Assembly: GCA_945859605.1 (NCBI GenBank)
Contig: OX243825.1
Location: 33,309,698 to 33,373,697, forward strand
Direction of reading: 5' to 3'
DNA from: Lumbricus rubellus
Taxonomy: Eukaryota; Annelida; Clitellata; Crassiclitellata; Lumbricidae
Length of the DNA: 64,000 nt
Numbering within the stretch: the stretch's first letter is position 1; each line of letters starts with the position of its first letter. Below the pieces are notes generated by a model. It searched no databases, was not told the DNA's origin, and saw nothing but the letters and a program-made list of their open reading frames with translations. This document shows positions 29,214 to 42,210 of the stretch, piece by piece. The position numbers and the translations under genes were made by a program.

Positions 29214-32190
29214 CCTGGTGGATTGAAGTATTATTTGTAAAAAAATGAGAAGTGAGGAGAGATAGACCCTGGTGGATTGAAGTATTGTTTGTAAATAAAT
29301 AAGAAGAGAAGAGAGATAGGCCTTGGTGGATTGAAGTATTGTTTGTAAATAAATGAGAAGTGAGGAGAGATAGACCCTGGTGGATTGAAGTATTGTTTGT
29401 AAATAAATAAGAAGAGAAGAGAGATAGACCCTGGCGGATTGAAGTATTGTTTGTAAATAAATAAGAAGAGAAGAGAGATAGACCCTGGTGGATTGAAGTA
29501 TTGTTTGTAAATAAATAAGAAGAGAAGAGAGATAGGCCCTGGTGGATTGAAGTATTGTTTGTAAATAAATGAGAAGTGAGGAGAGATAGACCCTGGTGGA
29601 TTGAAGTATTGTTTGTAAATAAATAAGAAGAGAAGAGAGATAGACCCTGGTGGATTGAAGTATTGTTTGTAAATAAATAAGAAGAGAAGAGAGATAGGCC
29701 CTGGTGGATTGAAGTATTGTTTGTAAATAAATAAGAAGAGAAGAGAGATAGGCCCTGGTGGATTGAAGTATTGTTTGTAAATAAATGAGAAGTGAAGAGA
29801 GATAGACCCTGGCGGATTGAAGTATTATTTGTAAATAAATAAGAAGAGAAGAGAGATAGGCCCTGGTGGATTGAAGTATTATTTGTAAATAAATGAGAAG
29901 TGAGGAGAGATAGGCCCTGGTGGATTGAAGTATTGTTTGTAAATAAATAAGAAGAGAGATAAGCCCTGGTGGATTGAAGTATTATTTCTAAATAAATAAG
30001 AAGAGAAGAGAGATAGGCCCTGGTGGATTGAAGTATTGTTTGTAAATAAATAAGAAGAGAAGAGAGATAGGCCCTGGTGGATTGAAGTATTGTTTGTAAA
30101 TAAATAAGAAGAGAAGAGAGATAGACCCTGGTGGATTGAAGTATTATTTGTAAATAAATGAGAAGTGAGGAGAGATAGACCCTGGTGGATTGAAGTATTG
30201 TTTGTAATTAAATAAGAAGAGAAGAGAGATAGGCCCTGGTGGATTGAAGTATTATTTGTAAATAAATGAGAAGTGAGGAGAGATAGACCCTGGTGGATTG
30301 AAGTATTGTTTGTAAATAAATGAGAAGTGAAGAGAGATAGACCCTGGCGGATTGAAGTATTATTTGTAAATAAATAAGAAGAGAAGAGAGATAGGCCCTG
30401 GTGGATTGAAGTATTATTTGTAAATAAATGAGAAGTGAGGAGAGATAGACCCTGGTGGATTGAAGTATTATTTGTAAATAAATAAGAAGAGAAGAGAGAT
30501 AGGCCCTGGTGGATTGAAGTATTATTTGTAAATAAATGAGAAGTGAGGAGAGATAGGTCCTGGTGGATTGAAGTATTGTTTGTAAATAAATAAGAAGAGA
30601 AGAGAGATAGGCCCTGGTGGATTGAAGTATTATTTCTAAATAAATAAGAAGAGAAGAGAGATAGGCCCTGGTGGATTGAAGTATTGTTTGTAAATAAATA
30701 AGAAGAGAAGAGAGATAGGCCCTGGTGGATTGAAGTATTGTTTGTAAATAAATAAGAAGAGAAGAGAGATAGGCCCTGGTGGATTGAAGTATTATTTCTA
30801 AATAAATAAGAAGAGAAGAGAGATAGACCCTGGCGGATTGAAGTATTGTTTGTAAATAAATAAGAAGAGAAGAGAGATAGACCCTGGTGGATTGAAGTAT
30901 TATTTCTAAATAAATAAGAAGTGAAGAGAGATAGACCCTGGTGGATTGAAGTATTGTTTGTAAATAAATAAGAAGAGAAGAGAGATAGACCCTGGTGGAT
31001 TGAAGTATTGTTTGTAAATAAATAAGAAGAGAAGAGAGATAGACCCTGGTGGATTAAAGTATTGTTTGTAAATAAATAAGAAGAGAAGAGAGATAGACCC
31101 TGGCGGATTGAAGTATTATTTGTAAATAAATAAGAAGAGAAGAGAGATAGGCCCTGGTGGATTGAAGTATTGTTTGTAAATAAATGAGAAGTGAGGAGAG
31201 ATAGGCCCTGTTGGATTGAAGTATTGTTTGTAAATAAATAAAAAGAGAAGAGAGATAGACCCTGGTGGATTGAAGTATTGTTTGTAAATAAATAAGAAGA
31301 GAAGAGAGATAGACCCTGGTGGATTGAAGTATTGTTTGTAAATAAATAAGAAGAGAAGAGAGATAGGCCCTGGTGGATTGAAGTATTATTTCTAAATAAA
31401 TAAGAAGTGAAGAGAGATAGACCCTGGTGGATTGAAGTATTGTTTGTAAATAAATAAGAAGAGAAGAGAGATAGACCCTGGTGGATTGAAGTATTATTTC
31501 TAAATAAATAAGAAGTGAAGAGAGATAGACCCTGGTGGATTGAAGTATTGTTTGTAAATAAATAAGAAGAGAAGAGAGATAGACCCTGGCGGATTGAAGT
31601 ATTGTTTGTAAATAAATAAGAAGAGAAGAGAGATAGACCCTGGTGGATTGAAGTATTGTTTGTAAATAAATAAGAAGAGAAGAGAGATAGGCCCTGGTGG
31701 ATTGAAGTATTGTTTGTAAATAAATAAGAAGAGAAGAGAGATAGGCCCTGGTGGATTGAAGTATTGTTTGTAAATAAATAAGAAGAGAAGAGAGATAGGC
31801 CCTGGTGGATTGAAGTATTATTTGTAAATAAATGAGAAGTGAGGAGAGATAGACCCTGGTGGATTGAAGTATTGTTTGTAAATAAATAAGAAGAGAAGAG
31901 AGATAGGCCCTGGTGGATTGAAGTATTATTTGTAAATAAATGAGAAGTGAGGAGAGATAGACCCTGGTGGATTGAAGTATTGTTTGTAAATAAATGAGAA
32001 GTGAAGAGAGATAGACCCTGGCGGATTGAAGTATTATTTGTAAATAAATAAGAAGAGAAGAGAGATAGGCCCTGGTGGATTGAAGTATTATTTGTAAATA
32101 AATGAGAAGTGAGGAGAGATAGACCCTGGTGGATTGAAGTATTATTTGTAAATAAATAAGAAGAGAAGAGAGATAGGCCCTGGTGGATTG

Positions 32191-35100
32191 AAGTTTTATT
32201 TGTAAATAAATGAGAAGTGAGGAGAGATAGGCCCTGGTGGATTGAAGTATTGTTTGTAAATAAATAAGAAGAGAAGAGAGATAGGCCCTGGTAGATTGAA
32301 GTATTATTTCTAAATAAATAAGAAGAGAAGAGAGATAGGCCCTGGTGGATTGAAGTATTGTTTGTAAATAAATAAGAAGAGAAGAGAGATAGGCCCTGGT
32401 AGATTGAAGTATTATTTCTAAATAAATAAGAAGAGAAGAGAGATAGGCCCTGGTGGATTGAAGTATTGTTTGTAAATAAATAAGAAGAGAAGAGAGATAG
32501 GCCCTGGTGGATTGAAGTATTGTTTGTAAATAAATAAGAAGAGAAGAGAGATAGGCCCTGGTGGATTGAAGTATTATTTCTAAATAAATAAGAAGAGAAG
32601 AGAGATAGACCCTGGCGGATTGAAGTATTATTTGTAAATAAATAAGAAGAGAAGAGAGATAGACCCTGGTGGATTGAAGTATTATTTCTAAATAAATAAG
32701 AAGTGAAGAGAGATAGACCCTGGTGGATTGAAGTATTGTTTGTAAATAAATAAGAAGAGAAGAGAGATAGGCCCTGGTGGATTGAAGTATTGTTTGTAAA
32801 TAAATAAGAAGAGAAGAGAGATAGACCCTGGCGGATTGAAGTATTATTTGTAAATAAATAAGAAGAGAAGAGAGATAGACCCTGGTGGATTGAAGTATTA
32901 TTTGTAAATAAATAAGAAGAGAAGAGAGATAGGCCCTGGTGGATTGAAGTATTGTTTGTAAATAAATAAGAAGAGAAGAGAGATAGACCCTGGTGGATTG
33001 AAGTATTGTCTGTAAATAAATAAGAAGAGAAGAGAGATAGACCCTGGCGGATTGAAGTATTATTTGTAAATAAATAAGAAGAGAAGAGAGATAGGCCCTG
33101 GTGGATTGAAGTATTGTTTGTAAATAAATAAGAAGAGAAGAGAGATAGACCCTGGTGGATTGAAGTATTGTTTGTAAATAAATAAGAAGAGAAGAGAGAT
33201 AGACCCTGGTGGATTGAAGTATTGTTTGTAAATAAATAAGAAGAGAAGAGAGATAGGCCCTGGTGGATTGAAGTATTATTTCTAAATAAATAAGAAGTGA
33301 AGAGAAATAGACCCTGGTGGATTGAAGTATTGTTTGTAAATAAATAAGAAGAGAAGAGAGATAGACCCTGGTGGATTGAAGTATTATTTCTAAATAAATA
33401 AGAAGTGAAGAGAGATAGACCCTGGTGGATTGAAGTATTGTTTGTAAATAAATAAGAAGAGAAGAGAGATAGACCCTGGCGGATTGAAGTATTGTTTGTA
33501 AATAAATAAGAAGAGAAGAGAGATAGAGCCTGGTGGATTGAAGTATTGTTTGTATATAAATAAGAAGAGAAGAGAGATAGGCCCTGGTGGATTGAAGTAT
33601 TGTTTGTAAATAAATAAGAAGAGAAGAGAGATAGACCCTGGTGGATTGAAGTATTGTTTGTAAATAAATAAGAAGAGAAGAGAGATAGGCCCTGGTGGAT
33701 TGAAGTATTGTTTGTAAATAAATAAGAAGAGAAGAGAGATAGACCCTGGTGGATTGAAGTATTGTTTGTAAATAAATAAGACGAGAAGAGAGATAGACCC
33801 TGGTGGATTGAAGTATTGTTTGTAAATAAATAAGAAGAGAAGAGAGATAGACCCTGGTGGATTGAAGTATTATTTCTAAATAAATAAGAAGAGAAGAGAG
33901 ATAGGCCCTGGTGGATTGAAGTATTATTTCTAAATAAATAAGAAGAGAAGAGAGATAGGCCCTGGTGGATTGAAGTATTGTTTGTAAATAAATAAGAAGA
34001 GAAGAGAGATAGACCCTGGTGGATTGAAGTATTGTTTGTAAATAAATAAGAAGAGAAGAGAGATAGACCCTGGTGGATTGAAGTATTGTTTGTAAATAAA
34101 TAAGAAGAGAAGAGAGATAGGCCCTGGTGGATTGAAGTATTGTTTGTAAATAAATAAGAAGAGAAGAGAGATAGACCCTGGTGGATTGAAGTATTGTTTG
34201 TAAATAAATAAGAAGAGAAGAGAGATAGACCCTGGTGGATTGAAGTATTGTTTGTAAATAAATAAGAAGAGAAGAGAGATAGGCCCTGGTGGATTGAAGT
34301 ATTGTTTGTAAATAAATAAGAAGAGAAGAGAGATAGACCCTGGTGGATTGAAGTATTATTTGTAAATAAATAAGAAGAGAAGAGAGATAGGCCCTGGTGG
34401 ATTGAAGTATTGTTTGTAAATAAATAAGAAGAGAAGAGAGATAGACCCTGGTGGATTGAAGTATTGTTTGTAAATAAATAAGAAGAGAAGAGAGATAGAC
34501 CCTGGCGGATTGAAGTATTATTTGTAAATAAATAAGAAGAGAAGAGAGATAGGCCCTGGTGGATTGAAGTATTGTTTGTAAATAAATAAGAAGAGAAGAG
34601 AGATAGACCCTGGTGGATTGAAGTATTGTTTGTAAATAAATAAGAAGAGAAGAGAGATAGACCCTGGTGGATTGAAGTATTGTTTGTAAATAAATAAGAA
34701 GAGAAGAGAGATAGGCCCTGGTGGATTGAAGTATTATTTCTAAATAAATAAGAAGTGAAGAGAGATAGACCCTGGTGGATTGAAGTATTGTTTGTAAATA
34801 AATAAGAAGAGAAGAGAGATAGACCCTGGTGGATTGAAGTATTATTTCTAAATAAATAAGAAGTGAAGAGAGATAGACCCTGGTGGATTGAAGTATTGTT
34901 TGTAAATAAATAAGAAGAGAAGAGAGATAGACCCTGGCGGATTGAAGTATTGTTTGTAAATAAATAAGAAGAGAAGAGAGATAGAGCCTGGTGGATTGAA
35001 GTATTGTTTGTATATAAATAAGAAGAGAAGAGAGATAGGCCCTGGTGGATTGAAGTATTGTTTGTAAATAAATAAGAAGAGAAGAGAGATAGACCCTGGT

Positions 35101-38100
35101 GGATTGAAGTATTGTTTGTAAATAAATAAGAAGAGAAGAGAGATAGGCCCTGGTGGATTGAAGTATTGTTTGTAAATAAATAAGAAGAGAAGAGAGATAG
35201 ACCCTGGTGGATTGAAGTATTGTTTGTAAATAAATAAGACGAGAAGAGAGATAGACCCTGGTGGATTGAAGTATTGTTTGTAAATAAATAAGAAGAGAAG
35301 AGAGATAGACCCTGGTGGATTGAAGTATTATTTCTAAATAAATAAGAAGAGAAGAGAGATAGGCCCTGGTGGATTGAAGTATTATTTCTAAATAAATAAG
35401 AAGAGAAGAGAGATAGGCCCTGGTGGATTGAAGTATTGTTTGTAAATAAATAAGAAGAGAAGAGAGATAGACCCTGGTGGATTGAAGTATTGTTTGTAAA
35501 TAAATAAGAAGAGAAGAGAGATAGACCCTGGTGGATTGAAGTATTGTTTGTAAATAAATAAGAAGAGAAGAGAGATAGGCCCTGGTGGATTGAAGTATTG
35601 TTTGTAAATAAATAAGAAGAGAAGAGAGATAGACCCTGGTGGATTGAAGTATTATTTGTAAATAAATAAGAAGAGAAGAGAGATAGACCCTGGTGGATTG
35701 AAGTATTGTTTGTAAATAAATAAGAAGAGAAGAGAGATAGGCCCTGGTGGATTGAAGTATTGTTTGTAAATAAATAAGAAGAGAAGAGAGATAGACCCTG
35801 GTGGATTGAAGTATTGTTTGTAAATAAATAAGAAGAGAAGAGAGATAGACCCTGGTGGATTGAAGTATTGTTTGTAAATAAATAAGAAGAGAAGAGAGAT
35901 AGGCCCTGGTAGATTGAAGTATTATTTCTAAATAAATAAGAAGAGAAAAGAGATAGGCCCTGGTGGATTGAAGTATTATTTGTAAATAAATGAGAAGTGA
36001 GGAGAGATAGACCCTGGTGGATTGAAGTATTGTTTGTAAATAAATAAGAAGAGAAGAGAGATAGGCCCTGGTGGATTGAAGTATTATTTGTAAATAAATG
36101 AGAAGTGAGGAGAGATAGACCCTGGTGGATTGAAGTATTGTTTGTAAATAAATGAGAAGTGAAGAGAGATAGACCCTGGCGGATTGAAGTATTATTTGTA
36201 AATAAATAAGAAGAGAAGAGAAATAGGCCCTGGTGGATTGAAGTTTTATTTGTAAATAAATGAGAAGTGAGGAGAGATAGACCCTGGTGGATTGAAGTAT
36301 TATTTGTAAATAAATAAGAAGAGAAGAGAGATAGGCCCTGGTGGATTGAAGTATTATTTGTAAATAAATGAGAAGTGAGGAGAGATAGGCCCTGGTGGAT
36401 TGAAGTATTGTTTGTAAATAAATAAGAAGAGAAGAGAGATAGGCCCTGGTAGATTGAAGTATTATTTCTAAATAAATAAGAAGAGAAGAGAGATAGGCCC
36501 TGGTGGATTGAAGTATTGTTTGTAAATAAATAAGAAGAGAAGAGAGATAGGCCCTGGTGGATTGAAGTATTGTTTGTAAATAAATAAGAAGAGAAGAGAG
36601 ATAGGCCCTGGTGGATTGAAGTATTATTTCTAAATAAATAAGAAGAGAAGAGAGATAGACCCTGGCGGATTGAAGTATTATTTGTAAATAAATAAGAAGA
36701 GAAGAGAGATAGACCCTGGTGGATTGAAGTATTATTTCTCAATAAATAAGAAGTGAAGAGAGATAGACCCTGGTGGATTGAAGTATTGTTTGTAAATAAA
36801 TAAGAAGAGAAGAGAGATAGGCCCTGGTGGATTGAAGTATTGTTTGTAAATAAATAAGAAGAGAAGAGAGATAGACCCTGGCGGATTGAAGTATTATTTG
36901 TAAATAAATAAGAAGAGAAGAGAGATAGACCCTGGTGGATTGAAGTATTATTTGTAAATAAATAAGAAGAGAAGAGAGATAGGCCCTGGTGGATTGAAGT
37001 ATTGTTTGTAAATAAATAAGAAGAGAAGAGAGATAGACCCTGGTGGATTGAAGTATTGTTTGTAAATAAATAAGAAGAGAAGAGAGATAGACCCTGGCGG
37101 ATTGAAGTATTATTTGTAAATAAATAAGAAGAGAAGAGAGATAGGCCCTGGTGGATTGAAGTATTGTTTGTAAATAAATAAGAAGAGAAGAGAGATAGAC
37201 CCTGGTGGATTGAAGTATTGTTTGTAAATAAATAAGAAGAGAAGAGAGATAGACCCTGGTGGATTGAAGTATTGTTTGTAAATAAATAAGAAGAGAAGAG
37301 AGATAGGCCCTGGTGGATTGAAGTATTATTTCTAAATAAATAAGAAGTGAAGAGAGATAGACCCTGGTGGATTGAAGTATTGTTTGTAAATAAATAAGAA
37401 GAGAAGAGAGATAGACCCTGGTGGATTGAAGTATTATTTCTAAATAAATAAGAAGTGAAGAGAGATAGACCCTGGTGGATTGAAGTATTGTTTGTAAATA
37501 AATAAGAAGAGAAGAGAGATAGACCCTGGCGGATTGAAGTATTGTTTGTAAATAAATAAGAAGAGAAGAGAGATAGACCCTGGTGGATTGAAGTATTGTT
37601 TGTAAATAAATAAGAAGAGAAGAGAGATAGGCCCTGGTGGATTGAAGTATTGTTTGTAAATAAATAAGAAGAGAAGAGAGATAGACCCTGGTGGATTGAA
37701 GTATTGTTTGTAAATAAATAAGAAGAGAAGAGAGATAGGCCCTGGTGGATTGAAGTATTGTTTGTAAATAAATAAGAAGAGAAGAGAGATAGACCCTGGT
37801 GGATCGAAGTATTGTTTGTAAATAAATAAGAAGAGAAGAGAGATAGACCCTGGTGGATTGAAGTATTGTTTGTAAATAAATAAGAAGAGAAGAGAGATAG
37901 ACCCTGGTGGATTGAAGTATTATTTCTAAATAAATAAGAAGAGAAGAGAGATAGGCCCTTGTGGATTGAAGTATTATTTCTAAATAAATAAGAAGAGAAG
38001 AGAGATAGGCCCTGGTGGATTGAAGTATTGTTTGTAAATAAATAAGAAGAGAAGAGAGATAGACCCTGGTGGATTGAAGTATTGTTTGTAAATAAATAAG

Positions 38101-38300
38101 AAGAGAAGAGAGATAGACCCTGGTGGATTGAAGTATTGTTTGTAAATAAATAAGAAGAGAAGAGAGATAGGCCCTGGTGGATTGAAGTATTGTTTGTAAA
38201 TAAATAAGAAGAGAAGAGAGATAGACCCTGGTGGATTGAAGTATTGTTTGTAAATAAATAAGAAGAGAAGAGAGATAGACCCTGGTGGATTGAAGTATTG
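32191..38300. repeat. 4050-bp higher-order duplication within the satellite
   Basis: Private variants recur 75 units apart: aagttttatt at 32191 and 36241, ggt-agattgaagt at 32401 and 36451. A larger, separate duplication step from the 1458-bp one. Confidence 0.75.
33523..36440. repeat. 1458-bp higher-order duplication within the satellite
   Basis: Private variants recur exactly 27 units (1458 bp) apart: atagagcc at 33523 and 34981, aagacgag at 33778 and 35236. Shows recent tandem duplication of a 27-unit block. Confidence 0.8.
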
Positions 38301-39162
38301 TTTGTAAATAAATAAGAAGAGAAGAGAGATAGGCCCTGGTGGATTGAAGTATTGTTTGTAAATAAATAAGAAGAGAAGAGAGATAGACCCTGGTGGATTG
38401 AAGTATTGTTTGTAAATAAATAAGAAGAGAAGAGAGATAGGCCCTGGTGGATTGAAGTATTGTTTGTAAATAAATAAGAAGAGAAGAGAGATAGACCCTG
38501 GTGGATTGAAGTATTGTTTGTAAATAAATAAGAAGAGAAGAGAGATAGACCCTGGTGGATTGAAGTATTGTTTGTAAATAAATAAGAAGAGAAGAGAGAT
38601 AGACCCTGGTGGATTGAAGTATTATTTGTAAATAAATAAGAAGAGAAGAGAGATAGACCCTGGCGGATTGAAGTATTATTTGTAAATAAATAAGAAGAGA
38701 AGAGAGATAGGCCCTGGTGGATTGAAGTATTATTTGTAAATATTCAAGTAGGTCTACAGCAGCGTTCAATTCGGGATCAGACTTGTAAATCTACTCTATC
38801 TTACGGATAACACCGATCAAGATTATATAAGCACGTCAGACTTTATCAGACTAAAGTCCTTAGTCAGATGGTTTTCACGTTCATAGGCAACGCACAACTT
38901 AACGTTCATATTTCATATAATAGTAATAAATCATTAACGCACACTTTAAATGATGCACACTTCCTTGCTAGGCATGATCTGCTTCCTGTTTCCCAAAAGA
39001 ACTACTTCGAATGTAGTATCCCAGATGTTCTATCATCCTTACCTAACCGTGTTGTGGGTGTCCTTCCTATGGGATTTTGATCCCTTTTTGCCTCCTCTTT
39101 GTAGCCAAAGTCTAATCAGCTGTTATGATGTTATGTGTGAAATTGGTTGCAATAAAAAAAAT

Positions 39163-40569
39163 GCTTGACTTAACTTGATATGGAACACTTATTCGACTGC
39201 ATATTATTTCATGGTGAGGCATCATCCTACTGCAGACAATCAGACATTTCGGAGCATTTCGGAGCAAGTTGTGTCACAATAACCGCCACATCAATATGAA
39301 AAAATGAACCGAGAATGTTCAAATGTTCAAAAGTGATAAGTGATAAGCGATGCATAATTTTGAGACCACACGCGACAATGTGGAGCAATGTCGTATACAA
39401 ACTATTTTATGCATGAAGTTTATAATCTTTATTATTGGGGTATCAATTATTGAAATTGCTGCTAAGCTGCTTCGTAACTCGTATCACTGCTTTATCACCA
39501 TAGTTATCAATTGCAATAACATAATTTACTCTGCCATTACCAGTTTGCTTATGCATGGATTGCACACAAGAAGAAGTGATAATGCAGTCACACACTAATT
39601 ATAGCTGGTAGAAACCAGTTCTATGAAACAGGAAGTGACTAATTGAGTGCAAGCAATCTGTCATGGTGATACCCAAACATTTGACTCTACACTTCAGTGT
39701 AATCACTAACTCTCTTGGTTGGTATTATCTTGAATAGTGTCAACGTCAAGAATTGTTAACAATTTTTCTGACTATTTATAAGACAGACCCACGCGAATAT
39801 TTTACAATATTTTATGGGTCTACATGTACTTCAATCTGTTTTCACGTCGTTTTGAGTATGCATTTGATAAATAATAAATATTATTATTATTGATGATGTG
39901 ATCCTTGCGACGCTGTATCTAATTACTCACGCTAAATATCTAGCCACATATTAAAACAATAGGCTACGAAGGTACATTTGCACGCATTGTATGTGTGTAG
40001 CCTACGTAAAGTCATAATGACCCTCGGGCTACTATGGGCTTTTACGACATACACTACGAAGGGTGGAATGGTGGTTTTAACTCACCTCCGAATTTGGTTT
40101 TGCTTTGAGATATCATAATTATTATCTTGTAGCCTATTAGGGCCTACACCAATTGATGCAGCACTCGATTTATGAAAAATGGCTTAGTTGATTATTTTAA
40201 AAAATAATTTCATATGAATGTACCACGAAACTATATAATTTCGAACAACGTAACCGATCTACTCCTTACAACTTGTACTTGTTGCATCAGCAAATGTAGG
40301 ATCATGGCATAAAATTATTCTAACGTGCAGCTGGTCACGCTCCATATTGTCGCGTGTTACCTCATAATTATGCATCACTGGTCACTTTTGAAGAGCATGT
40401 ACGCGTCCTTTGAACATCTGAACTTTCTCTCCTCTTTATTTGCATTTTGATGAACCGTTATTGTTACACAACTTATACCGAAATGTTTCATTGTCTGCAG
40501 TAGGATGACGCCTCACCATGAATTATGCAGTCGGATTGGTGTGTCTTATCAAGTCAAGTCAAGTCAAGT
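39163..40569. repeat. Inverted-repeat-bounded segment (probable local inversion)
   Basis: Arms of about 235 bp at 39163-39400 and 40336-40569 (catggtgaggc, cctactgcagacaat, cacgcgacaat shared in inverse). Inside, 39530-39775 matches 2560-2800 of the gene A flank in the opposite orientation, while 41399-41490 matches it in the normal one. 38743-39162 has only an unrecognised 70-codon frame. Confidence 0.65.
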
Positions 40570-40679
40570 AGAAATAATTATTTTAAATTCATATAATTAT
40601 ATGTATTACATAACATTATTATATAATAACTAAATGAAATAAGAGAGCAGGCACGTAAATTCTAAAGTGGCGAATTAAT

Positions 40680-40870
40680 TAATTTGAAGTGTCCTAAGAT
40701 AAAAGAACAACCAAAGACTTGGATGGACAATGTCAGAGAGGATCTGAAGATGATGGATATCGGTATACCAAGAGCAAAGGATCTCATCAGAAATAGACAA
40801 GTCTGGAGAAGTCATGTGAAAGCCTCATCGTCGTCGCATGACTGACGGAAGAGAGAAAGAAGAAGATAAA
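40680..40870 (+). mobile_element. LINE 3' scrap
   Basis: Encodes PKTWMDNVREDLKMMD, IRNRQVWRSHVKASSSS, the far C-terminus typical of many non-LTR ORF2 proteins. No other part of the element is present. 40870-41961 is otherwise gene B 3' flank, with a candidate AATAAA at 41745-41740 on the minus strand. Confidence 0.65.
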
Positions 40871-41398
40871 AGAAAGCACTGAAATAGTAATAATTTAGAA
40901 CTTGATTGGACGGAATGAGAGTGATAAACGATGTTGCCATGATAGTGACGTCTTTCAATGTAATGTGATGCAACTCGTATTCGACAAAATCGACAATTAA
41001 TTAATAAACTTAGTGAATTTTTTTCTATTCAACGGTTCAATAAATGAATTATAAAGTTGTACCCAAGTCAAAATCCGATGAATTGCTTCTGAAGACAAAG
41101 CAACCTATGGTAGATTATCACGGCAAATATTAATATCAAGGCAGAGCAGTAAGATCAATATACTCCCAAAATGATAACATTAGTAGGCCTTATGAATGAA
41201 AATGCAAAGTGTGTCGAATTGAGGATCGCTTTATTATACTGGACAAGCATTTAGCAAATAACTTTTATTAGTGAAATTAACTGTAGGCTATAATCTCAAA
41301 TTAATATGCATTGTTATCCTATAATTATAATTAAATTCATAATGAGAAACACATTTTATAGTAAGCCTATTACTAGGCTATTAGTCATAACACAATGA

Positions 41399-41490
41399 GG
41401 GAATGCGACGAGAATGCATGTTTAGTTTGTTGTAGCATCATCAAAATCATTTCTTGTGAATGTCATCTAATGCATGTTTCGTGATCCATG
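41399..41490 (-). pseudogene. Gene A/C-type 3' end relic downstream of gene B
   Basis: Aligns with the stretch around the stop and 3' untranslated region of genes A (3378-3525) and C (60770-60912), including GAATGTCATCTAAT and CATGTTTCGTG. The YEEL/YEQL coding part is not recognisable here. Suggests gene B once had, or was copied beside, an A/C-type tail exon. Confidence 0.5.
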
Positions 41491-41961
41491 GCTAGCATTT
41501 AATTGATCAAGCTTAAACGATTAGTTGGACACATTGCTTGGCTGCCTTACGATTAAATCAAACTCATGTGATAACCTATGATCATCTGTGCATAGGCCTA
41601 CTCTAAAATGCTATCATGATGGCGTCGATGGAGTAGCCTATATCAGTCTGAATTTAACAAAGATTATTACTATTATCCTAATGCGCAAAACATTTACATG
41701 TAGGTCTAATGTACAAATTCAGTAGAAATGTTAACTGTGTTTATTAAAATGTCTGTAGGCTAAGAGTGTGATAAAAATTCCTGGAAAATAGAAGAAGAAA
41801 ATAGTAAGACCCACTGTCTTTTAACGCAAAATGTAGGCCTTCGCCTACTTGGTGTTATATAAATATCACGTAGATAAGTTTAGACTTCTGAATAGCTATT
41901 AGCACCTAATTCAAAATTGAAAATAGGCTAATTATCTGATTGAAAGCAGCACAACGCGATG

Positions 41962-42210
41962 CTATGTCTTATTGAGAGAAGCGTATGTGTCGTTGTCGTT
42001 TGAAACATTCAAGAACTGGACAGGAGTTGCAGTTGGCAACGTGTTGCGAGGCACGAAAGGAAGATCAGCGTAGGTCGTGTGTTCTGGATTCGCAGCTTGT
42101 GTCTGTTGGTCATTTACGGCGTAGTCCTTTGAACGATTGGTGCTGCTGTTCATCGTTGGTTTGTTTGGTGGCGGAGGAGGTCTACCTGCTGGCGGTGGTC
42201 TAGACGGTGG
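41962..42210 (-). CDS. Gene B tail exon: proline-rich with two TxYxxL motifs, stop
   Basis: Open from an acceptor at about 42211 to TAG at 41964-41962. Starts with RPPPAGRPPPPP, an SH3- or WW-type ligand, then KDYAVND, TTYADL and DTYASL close to the C-terminus. TxYxxL resembles ITIM/ITSM sites that recruit SH2 proteins. Start is uncertain: acceptor TTGTAG gives phase 0, while an internal AGCAG about 30 bases on gives phase 1 as in the rest of the gene. No similarity to the gene A/C tail other than the tyrosine motifs, so tail swapping within the family is likely. Confidence 0.6.
   Translation of the reverse strand, partial: PPSRPPPAGRPPPPPNKPTMNSSTNRSKDYAVNDQQTQAANPEHTTYADLPFVPRNTLPTATPVQFLNVSNDNDTYASLNKT

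Larger units (their letters stand above)
24750..38742. repeat. 54-bp satellite array, about 240 units
   Basis: Head-to-tail units of 54 bp (tagaccctggtggattgaag ... gaagagaagagaga) with a few recurring variant positions (R in tagRccc, R in attRttt, t/c in tggYgga, g/c in ttStaaat). Interrupted only at 28366-29213; a short deletion sits near 29945. Because 54 is a multiple of three and no minus-strand stop falls in two frames, it reads as long open frames of an 18-residue repeat (4-kb to 7-kb long). No signal, start context or flank supports a gene. Confidence 0.95.

Noticed and set aside
24750..38742. CRISPR-like array
   Set aside because: Units are contiguous with no unique spacers, and the genome is eukaryotic.
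24664..38769. Three giant minus-strand open frames (1254, 2287 and 676 codons)
   Set aside because: They are the satellite read through a period divisible by three; frames switch at small deletions, and there is no leader, unique domain or splice context. Kept only as a testable observation.
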